64,000 nt of DNA from assembly GCF_002979555.1 (NCBI RefSeq), contig NZ_PCOZ01000003.1, positions 310,001 to 374,000 on the forward strand. The letters run 5' to 3'. This document shows, piece by piece, positions 37,501-47,621 of the stretch. Source of the stretch: Pseudomonas sp. MYb60 (GTDB taxonomy: Bacteria; Pseudomonadota; Gammaproteobacteria; Pseudomonadales; Pseudomonadaceae). Positions within the stretch are counted from its first letter, which is position 1. Each line of letters begins with the position of its first letter. Below the pieces are notes generated by a model. It did no database searches and had not been told where the DNA came from. It was given only the letters and a program-made list of their open reading frames with translations. The position numbers and the translations under genes are program-made.

Positions 37501-38277
37501 CCCGGGCTCAAACAGTTGCTCGAACCCGAGCACAAAGCCCACCTCAAGGACTGGTTATGGGGCCGGCAACTCGCCGATGTGCTGCATCACTACCCCGTCG
37601 AATGTTCGGCGGACGAGTTGCTCGACACCCTCAAGCGCCTGCAACCGCGCCTGTATTCCATCGCCTCCAGCGCCAAGGCGTATCCGCAGGAAGTCCACCT
37701 CACCGTGTCCGCCGTGCGCTATGGCAAACGCAAGGGCGTGTCGTCGACCTTCCTCGCCGACCGTGCAGACACTGCCGAAGTGCCGGTGTTCGTACAGCCC
37801 TCCCGGCACTTCCATGTGCCGCGCGATGGTGACGTGCCGATCATCATGATCGGCCCTGGCACGGGTGTGGCACCGTTTCGCGGGTTCCTGCAAGAGCGCC
37901 GGGCCCAGGGCCATCAGGGCGCCAATTGGCTGTTCTTCGGCGAGCAGCACGCCGCCACGGACTTCTACTACCAGGACGAGTTGCAACACCTGCAACACGA
38001 TGGCCTGCTGACTCACCTGAGCCTGGCGTTCTCCCGCGACCAAGCGCAGAAAATCTACGTGCAGGACCGCATCCGTGAACAGGGTGCCGAACTATGGCGC
38101 TGGTTGCAGGACGGCGCGCAACTGTACATCTGCGGCGATGCCAGCCGGATGGCCAAGGACGTTGACCAGGCGCTGCGTGATATCACGCAAACCCACGGCG
38201 GGCTTGGCGCGGAGGACGCTGTGGATTACTGGCGCCGGATGAGTGAACAGAAACGTTACCTGCGTGATGTGTACTGA
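34540..38277 (+). CDS. fused assimilatory nitrate reductase/flavoprotein reductase
   Basis: A 1245-residue single-chain nitrate reductase. The N-terminal Mo-bis-MGD domain has the 4Fe-4S ligands CPYCGVGCG and, further on, GRLCTKG, with [20 protein letters not shown] further in. At about residue 725 a flavodoxin domain begins ([20 protein letters not shown]), then a CysJ-like FAD domain (RLYSIASS) and NADPH domain ([18 protein letters not shown]), ending in RYLRDVY. The enzyme therefore carries its own electron-transfer chain instead of using ferredoxin or a separate NasB. Start ATG 34540 follows AGGG. It is divergent from nirBD, which reduces its product. Confidence 0.93.
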   Translation: MENQSVRSVCPYCGVGCGIVMQVQDNKVVKVIGDKDHPTNAGRLCTKGTTCGQAIADSGRMENAYLRQARDHDPVRIAMDTAISETAARLRHILDTHGPDALSFYVSGQMSLEAQYLINKLAKGFVRTNNVESNSRLCMASAGSGYKLSLGSDGPPGSYEDFDRADLFFVIGANMADCHPILFLRMMDRVKAGAKLIVVDPRRSATADKAHLFLPIKPGTDLALLNGLLHLLVKNGHTDPGFIAAFTDGWDVMPAFLDDYPPHTVAEITGLAEADIRHAAELIGHAAEWMSCWTMGLNQSTHGTWNTNALCNLHLATGAICRPGSGPFSLTGQPNAMGGREMGYMGPGLPGQRSVLVDADRAFIEDLWQIPAGSLPRQVGGGAVSMFEQMTAGQIKACWIICTNPVASMPNRRSVIDGLQAADLVITQDAFLDTETNRYADILLPGALWAEAEGVMINSERNMTLMQKAVDAPGETLPDWQIIARVACEMGFAESFTYACAAEVFDEIKRAWNPRTGYDIRGASHARLRGQPLQWPCASSAGADRNPIRYLDHGTIRFATDSGRGQFLPRPHLPPAEMPDAAFPFVLNTGRLQHQWHTLTKTGKVATLNKLNPGPFVELHPEDAASLGIKDRDAVEVRSQRGRAVLPARVTDRVRPGNCFAPFHWNDVFGEHLAINAVTNDAVDPISLQPEFKFCAVALSRVELIGHRFLDSQAPEPEHHAHTDAAVTLLWASQTGNAEALAEGFAKRLRAAGISVESSAMADFPASQLASRQTLALISSTFGDGDPPDNGESFWRSLCNADTRLESVRYAVLALGDPNYEQFCNHGKQLDRRLLELGATRLMERVDCDTEFEARADAWLTRLQQSIDPSKPLAPLEPAGKTKLHGSGLLINRRLNPHSRHKDTRQFALNLAGSGLSYEAGDALGVMPRNCPELVNELLALTGLAGSTCVNIDTFGDVPLQQALTQHFEIARPGSETLALIAERSANPGLKQLLEPEHKAHLKDWLWGRQLADVLHHYPVECSADELLDTLKRLQPRLYSIASSAKAYPQEVHLTVSAVRYGKRKGVSSTFLADRADTAEVPVFVQPSRHFHVPRDGDVPIIMIGPGTGVAPFRGFLQERRAQGHQGANWLFFGEQHAATDFYYQDELQHLQHDGLLTHLSLAFSRDQAQKIYVQDRIREQGAELWRWLQDGAQLYICGDASRMAKDVDQALRDITQTHGGLGAEDAVDYWRRMSEQKRYLRDVY

Positions 38278-38426
38278 TTGGACACAGAACAATCACCACT
38301 TTGTATTGTGTACAAAAAACCCTAAAGATTTACCGAGCGCCCGCCGAAACAACAGTGATAGCAGATCGCCAATACTGTGTTGAAACAGCAGCGGTCTGGC
38401 CACTTTCTCTGCCGATGGTCGTCTCG

Positions 38427-40367
38427 ATGAAAATAAAAAATAAGCTGGTGCTGGCGTTTGTTTCTGTCGCGTTTATCCCGGTAAGCCTGGTGGCCGTGAT
38501 CTCGGTCATGAACACCCGGACCCAGGCGGTGGATCAGTTCATCGACGGCAGCACCCGGGAGATCCGTCAGATCGACGGCAATATTCGCCAGTTCTTCGAT
38601 GGCACTTTGCAGAATGTCGATCAAATGGCCGGCGATCCTGTATACACCTCCGTCGACACGCTCAAGGACTACCAACCCGCCAACGCGGCCAGCCAGCCCC
38701 TGCCGCCGGCGGCACAGGCGGTGATCGAGCGCTTCGCCCGCTACGGTGCCACGCACCCGGCGGCGGCGATCCTGTCCATCGGCCTTGAGGACGGTACCTA
38801 CGTCAAATGGCCAGACGATCCACAACTGTCCAAATACGACCCGCGCACCCGCCCCTGGTACAAGGCGGCCATGGCCAGCCCCGGCAAGACCGTGCGTACA
38901 CCGGCTTACTACTACGACAAGGACGACGTAGCACTGGTGGGCACCGCACGGGCATTGCTGGACGCCACGGGCAAGGCCAAGGGTGTGTTCGTGGTCAGCG
39001 TGTCGCTCAAAAACCTCACCGAACTGGTCAAGAGCATCAAGCTGGGAGAAAGCGGCTACGTGATGCTGATCGAGGACGGCGTGGTGCTGGTGGATCCGCG
39101 TGACGCCGGCCACAGCTTCAAGCCCCTCAAGGACCTGGGCGCGCCTTATGCGCACCTGGCCAACACGCCTCAGGGCTCCACCGAGGTGCAGATCAATGGC
39201 GTGCGCTACATGGCCAATATCTGGACGTCGCCCGGCCTGGGCTGGCGTTATATCGGACTGATCGAACATCGCGAAGTGATGGCCGAGGCCACCCGCATGA
39301 CCTACCTCACCGCCGCCATTGTCGGCGTGCTGGTGTTGATCTTCGGGTTGGTGGCGGCGGCGTTTTCCAAGGTGATCGTCAAGCCGATCGGCCAGGTCAG
39401 CACCGGCTTGCAATCCATCGCCCAAGGCGAAGGCGACTTGCGTCATGAGTTGCAGGTGCAGGGCAAGGATGAAACCGCCGAGCTGGCGGGCTGGTTCAAC
39501 AAGTTTCTGGCCGCGATCCGTCAACTGATCCAGCACATCGTCGCTGCCTCGACCAACTTGCAGAACGCGTCGAAGGTCAACAGTGAGGTGGCGCACAACA
39601 TGAACGAGGCCGCCGGGCGCCAGCGCGAAGCTGTGGAATTGGTGTCCACCGCGTTCAACGAGATGGTCGCCACCGCCAACGAGGTGGCACGTTCCTGCAG
39701 CGGTGCGGCGGAATCGGCCGAAAACGGCCATCGGCGAGTGGCCGAGGGCAAGCAGCAAATCGAGGTGACCACCGACAACGTCAACCGCCTGGGCCGACGC
39801 CTGACCGAATCGTCCCAGGCCATGGTCGAGCTGGAGGCCGGCAGCCGCAGCATCAACCAGATCCTCGGCACCATCCGCGCGATTGCCGAACAGACCAACC
39901 TGCTGGCACTCAACGCCGCCATCGAAGCCGCTCGCGCCGGCGATCAGGGCCGCGGGTTTGCGGTGGTCGCCGATGAGGTGCGCGCCTTGGCCAAGCGTAC
40001 CTCCGACTCCACCGGCGAGATCGAGCAACTGCTGGGCACCCTGGAAAACAAGACCCAGGAAGTCACGCAGAAAATGGGCAGTTGCCTGGACTTGTCACGC
40101 GCCAGCGTGTCGTCCATCGAAAACGCACGGGACAGCTTTGAAGGCATTCAACTGTCGGTGAACGAGATTCGCGACCAGAACCTGCAAATCTCCGCCGCCG
40201 CCGAGGAGCAACACAGCGTGGCCGAGGAGATCAATCGGCACATCCAGCAGATCTACGACGAAGCGCGACTGGTCGAAAGCCTGGCCAGTTCGGCGCAGGA
40301 TGATTCGGGCCGGCTGTCGACCTTGTCGGCGGAACTGAACGGGCTGGTAGGCCGCTTCAAGTCCTGA
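38427..40367 (+). CDS. methyl-accepting chemotaxis protein with dCache domain
   Basis: A 646-residue transmembrane receptor: TM1 (about 8-30), a periplasmic double-Cache sensor (about 35-290) with [19 protein letters not shown] and [19 protein letters not shown]2 (about 295-315), HAMP, then the cytoplasmic signalling domain with tip [19 protein letters not shown] and [14 protein letters not shown]. dCache_1 receptors in Pseudomonas often bind amino acids or polyamines. The pattern here is suggestive only. ATG 38427 (MKIKNK) gives a normal TM1; an ATG 12 bases upstream is possible. Confidence 0.88.
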   Translation: MKIKNKLVLAFVSVAFIPVSLVAVISVMNTRTQAVDQFIDGSTREIRQIDGNIRQFFDGTLQNVDQMAGDPVYTSVDTLKDYQPANAASQPLPPAAQAVIERFARYGATHPAAAILSIGLEDGTYVKWPDDPQLSKYDPRTRPWYKAAMASPGKTVRTPAYYYDKDDVALVGTARALLDATGKAKGVFVVSVSLKNLTELVKSIKLGESGYVMLIEDGVVLVDPRDAGHSFKPLKDLGAPYAHLANTPQGSTEVQINGVRYMANIWTSPGLGWRYIGLIEHREVMAEATRMTYLTAAIVGVLVLIFGLVAAAFSKVIVKPIGQVSTGLQSIAQGEGDLRHELQVQGKDETAELAGWFNKFLAAIRQLIQHIVAASTNLQNASKVNSEVAHNMNEAAGRQREAVELVSTAFNEMVATANEVARSCSGAAESAENGHRRVAEGKQQIEVTTDNVNRLGRRLTESSQAMVELEAGSRSINQILGTIRAIAEQTNLLALNAAIEAARAGDQGRGFAVVADEVRALAKRTSDSTGEIEQLLGTLENKTQEVTQKMGSCLDLSRASVSSIENARDSFEGIQLSVNEIRDQNLQISAAAEEQHSVAEEINRHIQQIYDEARLVESLASSAQDDSGRLSTLSAELNGLVGRFKS

Positions 40368-40379
40368 CAACGCGACGCT

Positions 40380-41414
40380 TCAGTCACGCGGTGTGCGGCG
40401 TTTGTAGTGTTCATAGAAGGCCAGGGATGCAACGTTCTTGGCCTTGGCCTCCAGCATGATGTCGAAGCGGTCGAGGAACTGCAGCGCGTAATCGTTGGTC
40501 CAGCGGTTCCACATCTGCGCGCTGTGGCCATACAAGTCGCGCTTGGATACTACGTTCATCAGCGCGTCCATTTCCAGCTTGTGCTCGGCGTCGAAGCCCA
40601 GCTCCTGCAAGCTCTCCTGGGGCTGGGAGTAGTGCATCGTCGGGCGCACGCCGCGCCAGCTGTCGATCACCCGCGAGACCCGCTCGGAATGCGGGTCAAT
40701 ATAGTCGTTCTCGTTGATCCAGCAATGGTGGATGTCCAGCACCACCGGCGCCAGGTCGGCGACTTGCAGGCAGGGATCGAGGCCGTAAGTCTTTTCGTCG
40801 TTCTCGAAGGTAATGCAGTTGCGCGCCACCTCGGACAGGCGCGGCCACACCGCACGGGTGCCTTCGACCCCCAGCCGCCCGGCGATGTGCACGTTGCACT
40901 TGAGGTCCTGAAAGCGTCGACCGTAGCCCATCATGCGGATCATGTCGGCGTGGTATTCGAACTCCGCGAGGCTGTTTTCCACCACGCCGGGGTTGTCCGA
41001 ACCCAACACGCAGTACTGGCCAGGGTGGAATGACAGGCGGATGTCAGAGGCGCGGGCTCGTTCGCCAATGGCGGCGAAGCCTTCGACCAATTGACGCTCG
41101 ATGGCCGGGTCCTTGTACACGGCCGCCACCTTGGGGTGGCTGTAGAACGGCAGCAGATCACTGCTGAGCCGGAGCATGTGCAGCATCGGCGGCAGTTCGG
41201 CGACATACGCCAGCAGGCGCAACTGGGCGGCCAGGTTGTGGGTGACCACCTCCACCAGCTTCTCGCGCGCGACCTGCGGGGTGACGCTGTCCATCCAGCG
41301 CAGCGTGGTGGTTCGCGGGTTGAACGGGCCCTCGATCAACTTCAACGCGCTGGCCGACAGGAGTCGTTCAGGATGCTGGTATTGGCACGCGAAGCCGATG
41401 CGGGGATGAGTCAT
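40380..41414 (-). CDS. uvsE: UV damage repair endonuclease UvsE
   Basis: A 344-residue TIM-barrel endonuclease that nicks 5' of UV photoproducts independently of UvrABC. Typical segments are RIGFACQYQ at the start, LSFHPGQYCVLGS, HIAGRLGVEGTRAVWPRL, ITFENDEKTYG and VVLDIHHCWIN, which carry the His/Glu/Asp metal ligands. ATG 41414 opens the family's usual N-terminus. It is a single gene, back to back with the chemotaxis receptor. Confidence 0.93.
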   Translation of the reverse strand: MTHPRIGFACQYQHPERLLSASALKLIEGPFNPRTTTLRWMDSVTPQVAREKLVEVVTHNLAAQLRLLAYVAELPPMLHMLRLSSDLLPFYSHPKVAAVYKDPAIERQLVEGFAAIGERARASDIRLSFHPGQYCVLGSDNPGVVENSLAEFEYHADMIRMMGYGRRFQDLKCNVHIAGRLGVEGTRAVWPRLSEVARNCITFENDEKTYGLDPCLQVADLAPVVLDIHHCWINENDYIDPHSERVSRVIDSWRGVRPTMHYSQPQESLQELGFDAEHKLEMDALMNVVSKRDLYGHSAQMWNRWTNDYALQFLDRFDIMLEAKAKNVASLAFYEHYKRRTPRD

Positions 41415-41583
41415 GGAGGCGCCTGGGCAAAAAAAGGTACGGGAGAATACGGGTTTAGTTCGGGGTTGAACCAGCAGGTTCATAATATTTCGACACTAAT
41501 CACGCTGAACTTTCCTACGCTAGACGCGCTCACTTCCTATGCTGCCCCGTTCAGGGGCGTCGAACAACAAGGAGCCGCCTTAC

Positions 41584-41997
41584 ATGACTACCCTCCCCGC
41601 CTATCGAGCCCACCCAGGTCGGCTGCACGCGACCTTGCTGGCCGGCACCGTGCCGTTGTTCCTCGGTGCCTTGCTCTGCGACATTGCCTACACCCAGACC
41701 TTCCAGATTCAATGGGCCAACTTCGCCTCCTGGCTGATCGCCGGCGCGTTGGTGTTTGGCGGCTTCGCCTTCCTGTTTGCGCTGGTCAACCTGGTTCGCG
41801 CCGAACGCAAGGCGGGCGGGCCGGCTGCCTACGTCCTGCTGTTGCTGGCCGCTTGGGTGCTTGGCCTGGTCAACGCCTTCCAACACGCCAAGGACGCCTA
41901 CGCCGCCATGCCGGCCGGGCTGGTGTTGTCGGCGATTGTCGTGGTGCTTGCCCTGGCAGCCACCTGGATCGGTCTGCGTAGCGGAGGTGGCAAATGA
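41584..41997 (+). CDS. DUF2231 family membrane protein
   Basis: 137 residues with four hydrophobic helices and the opening HPGRLHATLLAGTVPLFLGA typical of DUF2231. AAGGAG lies at proper distance from the ATG at 41584. The TGA overlaps the next ATG (41994-41997), coupling it to the sugar dehydrogenase. DUF2231 proteins commonly accompany c-type cytochrome or PQQ dehydrogenase genes; a role in passing electrons at the membrane is a guess. Confidence 0.85.
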   Translation: MTTLPAYRAHPGRLHATLLAGTVPLFLGALLCDIAYTQTFQIQWANFASWLIAGALVFGGFAFLFALVNLVRAERKAGGPAAYVLLLLAAWVLGLVNAFQHAKDAYAAMPAGLVLSAIVVVLALAATWIGLRSGGGK

Positions 41998-43286
41998 AAA
42001 CGTCCAGCACATTGACCCTGTTGAGCGCCGCGCTGTTGCTCAGCGCTTGCGGTGGCGAAGGCGACAAGACCCAGGCCCGCGGCCCCGACCCGAAACTGCC
42101 GGAACAGCAAAGCAGCCTGCTGCCGAGCATGAAGATCGCCGAACCCGCGCCCTGGGGTGAGCAGAAACCCAAGGTGCCGGATGGCTACAGCATCACGGCC
42201 ATCGCCACTGACCTGGCGATCCCGCGCCAGACACTGGTACTGCCCAACGGCGACATCCTCATCGCCGAAGGCCGAGGTGGCAGCGCGGCCAAGCTCAAGC
42301 CCAAGGACGTGATCGCCAGCCTGATCAAAGCCGAAGGCAATACCAAGGTCAAAGGTGGCAACCGCCTGACCCTGTTGCGCGACGCCGATGGCGACGGCAC
42401 GTATGAGCTCAAGACCGTGTTCGCCGACAACCTCAACGCGCCCTACGGCCTGGCGTTTGCCAACGGCAAGCTCTACGTGGCCAACCAGGATGCGTTGGTG
42501 AGCTTCGACTACGCCGACGGCCAGACCAAAGCCAGCGGCCCACCAAGCAAAGTCACGGACCTGCCGGCGCAGATCAACCACCATTGGACCAAGTCCCTCG
42601 CCGTGAGTGACGATGGCAGCCAGCTGTATGTAGGCATCGGCTCCAACAGCAACGTCACCGAACGCGGCATGGAAGTGGAAATCGATCGCGCCATGGTCTG
42701 GCAGATCGACGCGGCCACCGGCGCCCACAAGCCTTACGCGACCGGCCTGCGCAACCCCACTGCATTGACGATCCAGCCAGGCACCGGGCAACTCTGGACG
42801 GTGGTCAACGAACGCGATGAACTGGGCCCCGACCTGGTGCCCGATTACCTCACCTCGGTGCGCGAAGGCGCGTTCTACGGCTGGCCTTACAGCTATTGGG
42901 GCCAGAACGTCGACCCGCGTGCGCAACCGCAAAACCCAGCCAAGGTCGCCGCTGCGGTCAAACCTGATTACAGCCTGGGCTCCCACGTCGCGGCGTTGGG
43001 CGTGGACTTTTCGATCCCGGCCATGGGCGACGCCTTCGCCAACGGCGCGTTCGTCGGCGAACACGGCAGCTGGAACCGCGATAACCCGGTGGGCTACAAG
43101 GTGATCTTCGTACCCTTCACCGATGGCAAGCCGTCCGGCGAACCCATCGACTTCGCCACCGGCTTTCGCGGTGACGACGGCAAGACCCGTGGCCGTCCAG
43201 TGGGCGTGACCGTGGACCCGAAAGGTGCGTTGATCATTGCCGATGACTTGGCCAATACCGTGTGGCGCGTCACCCGCAATCGCTGA
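41994..43286 (+). CDS. PQQ-dependent sugar (sorbosone-type) dehydrogenase, lipoprotein
   Basis: 430 residues. The lipoprotein signal ends in the lipobox LLSAC (Cys about 19). The rest is a six-bladed beta-propeller of the soluble glucose/sorbosone dehydrogenase family: QTLVLPNGDILIAEGRGG, NRLTLLRDADGDGTYE, GLRNPTALTIQPGTGQLWTV, NERDELGPDLVPDYLTSV and GEHGSWNR are characteristic. It is expected to oxidise aldoses in the periplasm with PQQ. It is coupled by ATGA to the DUF2231 gene. The substrate is not deducible. Confidence 0.9.
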   Translation: MKTSSTLTLLSAALLLSACGGEGDKTQARGPDPKLPEQQSSLLPSMKIAEPAPWGEQKPKVPDGYSITAIATDLAIPRQTLVLPNGDILIAEGRGGSAAKLKPKDVIASLIKAEGNTKVKGGNRLTLLRDADGDGTYELKTVFADNLNAPYGLAFANGKLYVANQDALVSFDYADGQTKASGPPSKVTDLPAQINHHWTKSLAVSDDGSQLYVGIGSNSNVTERGMEVEIDRAMVWQIDAATGAHKPYATGLRNPTALTIQPGTGQLWTVVNERDELGPDLVPDYLTSVREGAFYGWPYSYWGQNVDPRAQPQNPAKVAAAVKPDYSLGSHVAALGVDFSIPAMGDAFANGAFVGEHGSWNRDNPVGYKVIFVPFTDGKPSGEPIDFATGFRGDDGKTRGRPVGVTVDPKGALIIADDLANTVWRVTRNR

Positions 43287-43289
43287 ATT

Positions 43290-43312
43290 CCAGCCTCCCC
43301 GCAGGGAGCTGG
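43290..43312 (+). terminator. hairpin after the sugar dehydrogenase
   Basis: CCAGC and TCCC pair with GGGA and GCTGG (one bulged C) around a CGCA loop, four bases after the stop. An A-rich stretch rather than a T-run follows, so termination is plausible but imperfect. Confidence 0.5.
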
Positions 43313-43424
43313 ATAAAAAATTTAGAAATGGGTGAATTATTTCGTGTCCGCTTGTATCTGAACTGACAGAGCGGTGCCATCGTGGCGATGGCACCTCCCC
43401 TGTTTCGGTTTAAGAGTGGCCCGC

Positions 43425-44927
43425 ATGAAATCTCGCAAGAAAAGCGTCAACCCCATCGGATTGAAAGACATCACCATTGTCGACGATACCAAGGTGCGCA
43501 AGGCGATCACCGCCGCCGCCCTGGGTAACGCCATGGAATGGTTCGACTTCGGCGTCTACGGTTTTGTCGCCTATGTGCTCGGCAAGGTGTTCTTCCCCGA
43601 TGCCTCCCCCAGCGTGCAGATGATCGCTGCACTCGGTACCTTCTCCGTGCCCTTCCTGATTCGCCCGCTGGGCGGCCTGTTCTTCGGGGCCCTGGGTGAC
43701 AAGTACGGACGACAGAAAGTCCTCGCCGCCACCATCGTGATCATGTCGCTGAGCACCTTCGCCATCGGCCTGATCCCCAGTTACGCCAGCATCGGCATCT
43801 GGGCGCCGATCCTGTTGCTGCTGTGCAAAATGGCTCAAGGTTTCTCGGTGGGCGGTGAATACACCGGCGCGTCGATCTTCGTCGCCGAATACGCCCCGGA
43901 CCGCAAGCGCGGCTTCCTCGGCAGCTGGCTGGACTTCGGCTCCATCGCCGGTTTTGTCCTGGGTGCCGGTGTGGTCGTGCTGATTTCCACTGTCCTGGGC
44001 GAAGCCGACTTCGAAGCCTGGGGCTGGCGCCTGCCGTTCTTCCTCGCCCTGCCCCTGGGCATCATTGGCTTGTACCTGCGCCACGCGCTGGAAGAAACCC
44101 CGGCGTTCCAGCAGCACATGGACAAGCTCGAGCAAGGCGACCGCGAAGGCCTGACCCACGGCCCCAAAGTCTCGTTCAAGGAAGTCGCCACCAAACACTG
44201 GCGCAGCCTGTTGACCTGCATCGGCATCGTCGCGGCCACCAACGTGACCTACTACATGCTGCTCACGTACATGCCGAGCTACCTGTCCCATAACCTGCAT
44301 TACAAAGAAAACAGCGGCGTCCTGATCATCATCGCAATCATGGTCGGCATGCTGTTCGTGCAGCCGTTCATTGGTTTCGTCAGCGACAAGATCGGCCGCA
44401 AGCCCTTCATTATCGCTGGCAGCATCGGGTTGCTGTTTCTGTCGATTCCAGCGTTCATGCTGATCACCAGCGGCCAGATCGGCCTTATCTTCGCCGGCCT
44501 GTTGATCCTGGCGGTGATCCTGAACTTCTTCATCGGCGTGATGGCGTCCACCCTGCCCGCGATGTTCCCCACTCACCTGCGCTACAGCGCGCTGGCCAGC
44601 GCGTTCAACGTCTCGGTGTTGATTGCCGGTGTGACACCGACCGCCGTGGCCTGGCTGGTGGAAAGCACCAACGACCTGTTCATGCCCGCTTACTACCTGA
44701 TGGTGTTTGCGGTAGTCGGCCTGGTGACCGGCCTGACCATGAAGGAAACGGCCAACAAACCCCTGCGCGGCGCCGCTCCGGCAGCCTCGGACATGGAAGA
44801 AGCCAAGGAGCTGCTGCAGGAACACCACGACAATATCGAGCAGAAGATCGAAGACATCGACGCCGAGATTGCCGAGCTCGAGGCCAAGCGTAAAAACCTC
44901 GTGCAGCAGCACCCACGTATCAACTGA
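43425..44927 (+). CDS. proP: proline/betaine:H+ symporter ProP
   Basis: An osmoprotectant uptake permease of the major facilitator superfamily, 500 residues like E. coli ProP. The early NAMEWFDFGVYGFVAYVLGK is diagnostic of the ProP/KgtP group, with twelve membrane helices following. The C-terminus (about 455-497: EEAKELLQEHHDNIEQKIED, then IAELEAKRKNL) is the heptad coiled coil that tunes ProP's osmotic activation threshold, which separates it from KgtP and other metabolite symporters. ATG 43425 was chosen because the product begins like the family. With the trehalose genes at the left end it gives the window two osmotic-stress functions. Confidence 0.93.
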   Translation: MKSRKKSVNPIGLKDITIVDDTKVRKAITAAALGNAMEWFDFGVYGFVAYVLGKVFFPDASPSVQMIAALGTFSVPFLIRPLGGLFFGALGDKYGRQKVLAATIVIMSLSTFAIGLIPSYASIGIWAPILLLLCKMAQGFSVGGEYTGASIFVAEYAPDRKRGFLGSWLDFGSIAGFVLGAGVVVLISTVLGEADFEAWGWRLPFFLALPLGIIGLYLRHALEETPAFQQHMDKLEQGDREGLTHGPKVSFKEVATKHWRSLLTCIGIVAATNVTYYMLLTYMPSYLSHNLHYKENSGVLIIIAIMVGMLFVQPFIGFVSDKIGRKPFIIAGSIGLLFLSIPAFMLITSGQIGLIFAGLLILAVILNFFIGVMASTLPAMFPTHLRYSALASAFNVSVLIAGVTPTAVAWLVESTNDLFMPAYYLMVFAVVGLVTGLTMKETANKPLRGAAPAASDMEEAKELLQEHHDNIEQKIEDIDAEIAELEAKRKNLVQQHPRIN

Positions 44928-44940
44928 CACCCGACGGTGC

Positions 44941-44960
44941 GCGGTGGCCCCGGCCACCGC
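44941..44960 (+). terminator. hairpin after proP
   Basis: GCGGTGGCC-CC-GGCCACCGC is a perfect 9-bp stem beginning 13 bases after the proP stop, without a T-run. Confidence 0.5.
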
Positions 44961-45059
44961 GTTACCCGACGACAGGTCATCCCCGCGTACTCATATTTCC
45001 CCTGGCGCTGCCGATATAAAGCCATACCCCTGACCAGCAGCGACGTCCTGCGGGAAATA

Positions 45060-47621
45060 ATGCCGAATACTCTCGCTCCAATCGTCCGCACCCTCTCCAA
45101 TCGCACCAGCCTGTCGCTCACCCGTACCTCCTTGTTCAAGTTCATGGCCTTGCTGGCCGTGGTTTTTGCGGCGGCGGCCTATTCGCTGGTGTACCTGGCC
45201 TATGAGCTGGACCGAACCGAGGAGGCTGAAAGCGCTTTCCATGCGCGCAAAGCCGTGCAGTCGCTGGAAAAATCCATGCGCCTGACGGTCAAGGACTACG
45301 CCTTTTGGAGCGACGCCTACGCGCACCTGCACGTCAAGGTCGACCGGGACTGGGCCTACGTGCGCGAGAACGTCGGGCCCACGCTGCATGACGACTTCGG
45401 CTTTCAAGGCGTATTTGTGGTGAATGATCTGGACCACACCGTTTATGCCGTGATCAACGGCGAATTGGCGTCAGTCGACCTGAGCGAATGGCTCGACCAT
45501 CCCATCACCGAACTCCTTGAACGTGCGCGCGCAGGCGCGGCGGATGAAACACCCCTGAGCACCTTCATCAATGTGCGTGGCAGCCCCACCCTGGTGGCGG
45601 CCGCCGCCATCACCCCCGGCACCGACCCCAGGGTGGTCACCGATGGCCGGCGCAACTCCGTGCTGTTCTTCGTCGATATCCTCGACAGCGCCAAGCTGGC
45701 GGCGATCGGCAGCGATTTTGGCGTGGCCCGGTTGCATATCGCCACGCCCGACGAGCCCGGCCACACCCTGACGCTGCCCCTCGGCGAAAACGGGACGGCC
45801 GGCAGCCTCCACTGGGAGCCGGAGCGCCCGGGCCTGCGCCTGATGACCGTGGGCCTGCCGTTGCTGGGGCTGGCGGCATTGCTGGTGTGCCTGATGACGT
45901 GGGTGATCTTGCGCCGCTCGACGGCGGCTGCCCTGGCACTCGACGCCAGCCACACCTCGTTGCAAAACAGCCAAGTGGCGTTGGCCACCAGCGAAGCGCG
46001 CTTTCGCGACGTGGTTGAGGCCAGTTCTGACTGGGTCTGGGAAATCGACCCGACCTGGCGCTTCACCTACCTGTCGGAACGCTTTGAAAGCGTCACGGGC
46101 CTGGCGCGACAGGCCTGGATGGGCGCAACCATGAATGAACTGCTCGACACCGATGGCCGCGTGCTTTCCCAATGGCTGGCCGCCCCGGACCGCAGGCCCG
46201 ACGTCAGCGTGCAATGCCGTTATGTGGATGCCCAGGGGCAGGAGCGGATTACCCGGCTGTCGGCACGGCAAATGCCCTGTGGCGGGTTCCGCGGCACCGC
46301 CACCGACGTGACCGAGGAAGTCGAAGCGCGACGCCGCATCGAATACCTGTCCCAGCACGACGCCCTCACCGGCCTGCCCAACCGCACCCGCCTCCAGGCC
46401 TTTCTCAACGGCAAACTCAAGGCCTCGCCGAGCCTGACCCAGCCGTTGGTCATGCTCAGCCTGGACCTGGACCGCTTCAAGCCGGTCAACGACCTGCTCG
46501 GCCATGCCGCCGGCGACCGCGTGCTCAATGAAGTGTCGAGCCGCCTGGCCGATTGCGTGCGCCATGGCGACCTGGTCGCCCGGGTGGGTGGCGACGAGTT
46601 TGTGCTGATCCTCAGCGACACCGGGGCCCAGGACGAAGTCGAAAGCCTGTGCAAGCGCCTGATCGCCTCGATCGAACGGGCTATCCGCATCGATGAGCAG
46701 GACGTATTCATCAGCGCCAGCATCGGCATTGCACTGGCCCCCAACGACGCCAGCGAGGCCGCCGAACTGCTGCGCTACGCCGATATCGCGCTGTACGAAG
46801 CCAAGGCGGCCGGACGCAATACCTGGCGTTTCTATTCCGGCGACATGAACGCGCGCATCATCGAGCGCCGGCGCCTGGAAAGCGACCTGCGATTTGCGAT
46901 CAAGCACGGTGAATTGCGCCTGCACTTCCAACCGCGCTATCGCATTGCCGACGGGAAGATGGTGGGCGCCGAAGCGCTGGTGCGCTGGCAACACCCGGTG
47001 CGCGGCCTGATCGCGCCGGACACCTTTATCCCGATTGCCGAGGAGTCGGGGTTGATCCTATCGCTCAGCGACTGGGTACTGGAGACCGCGTGTGCGTGCG
47101 CCGCCCAGTGGCCGGAGAAGCTGTTCGTGTCGGTGAACCTGTCACCGTCCGAATTCAAGCGCGGCAACATGGTCGCGCGTATCGCCCAGGCGCTGGATAC
47201 CTCCGGTATCGACCCGTCGCGGCTGGAATTGGAGATCACCGAAAGCGTCATGCTCGAGGACGCCGAAGGCGCGCTGGAGGTGATGCACACCCTCAAATCC
47301 CTGGGCATCCGCATCTCGATGGACGATTTCGGCACCGGTTACTCATCATTGAGCTACTTGCGCGCGTTTCCGTTCGACGGCTTGAAGATCGACCGTAGCT
47401 TTTTGAGCCGGTTGGAGGACAGCGCCGATGACAAAGCGATCATCCAGGCCATCGTCGGCCTGGGCCGTGCACTCGCCCTCACCGTCACCGCCGAAGGCGT
47501 TGAAAGCGCAGAACACCTGGCCCTGCTCAAGGCCGTGGCCTGCGACGAAGGCCAGGGCTATTACCTCAGCCGGCCGATGGACCGCGAGACCTTCAACGGC
47601 CTGCTCGTCTGCCCTACCTGA
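45060..47621 (+). CDS. CHASE4-PAS-GGDEF-EAL c-di-GMP protein
   Basis: 853 residues. A TM near 25-47 and a second near 260-285 flank a periplasmic CHASE4-type sensor (DYAFWSDAYAHLH). Then come a PAS domain (~315-430), a GGDEF domain with an intact GGDEF at 510-514 and an inhibitory I-site RxxD (RHGD) five residues before it, and an EAL domain with EALVRW (E638) and the DDFGTGYSS loop. Both enzymatic signatures look complete, so it could make and degrade c-di-GMP. ATG 45060 follows GGGA. The last 8 bases overlap the convergent AraC gene. Confidence 0.9.
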   Translation: MPNTLAPIVRTLSNRTSLSLTRTSLFKFMALLAVVFAAAAYSLVYLAYELDRTEEAESAFHARKAVQSLEKSMRLTVKDYAFWSDAYAHLHVKVDRDWAYVRENVGPTLHDDFGFQGVFVVNDLDHTVYAVINGELASVDLSEWLDHPITELLERARAGAADETPLSTFINVRGSPTLVAAAAITPGTDPRVVTDGRRNSVLFFVDILDSAKLAAIGSDFGVARLHIATPDEPGHTLTLPLGENGTAGSLHWEPERPGLRLMTVGLPLLGLAALLVCLMTWVILRRSTAAALALDASHTSLQNSQVALATSEARFRDVVEASSDWVWEIDPTWRFTYLSERFESVTGLARQAWMGATMNELLDTDGRVLSQWLAAPDRRPDVSVQCRYVDAQGQERITRLSARQMPCGGFRGTATDVTEEVEARRRIEYLSQHDALTGLPNRTRLQAFLNGKLKASPSLTQPLVMLSLDLDRFKPVNDLLGHAAGDRVLNEVSSRLADCVRHGDLVARVGGDEFVLILSDTGAQDEVESLCKRLIASIERAIRIDEQDVFISASIGIALAPNDASEAAELLRYADIALYEAKAAGRNTWRFYSGDMNARIIERRRLESDLRFAIKHGELRLHFQPRYRIADGKMVGAEALVRWQHPVRGLIAPDTFIPIAEESGLILSLSDWVLETACACAAQWPEKLFVSVNLSPSEFKRGNMVARIAQALDTSGIDPSRLELEITESVMLEDAEGALEVMHTLKSLGIRISMDDFGTGYSSLSYLRAFPFDGLKIDRSFLSRLEDSADDKAIIQAIVGLGRALALTVTAEGVESAEHLALLKAVACDEGQGYYLSRPMDRETFNGLLVCPT

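Noticed and set aside
38322..40028. Long minus-strand open frame opposite the chemotaxis receptor
   Set aside because: Complementary to the conserved signalling-domain codons of the receptor; no ribosome site or domain.
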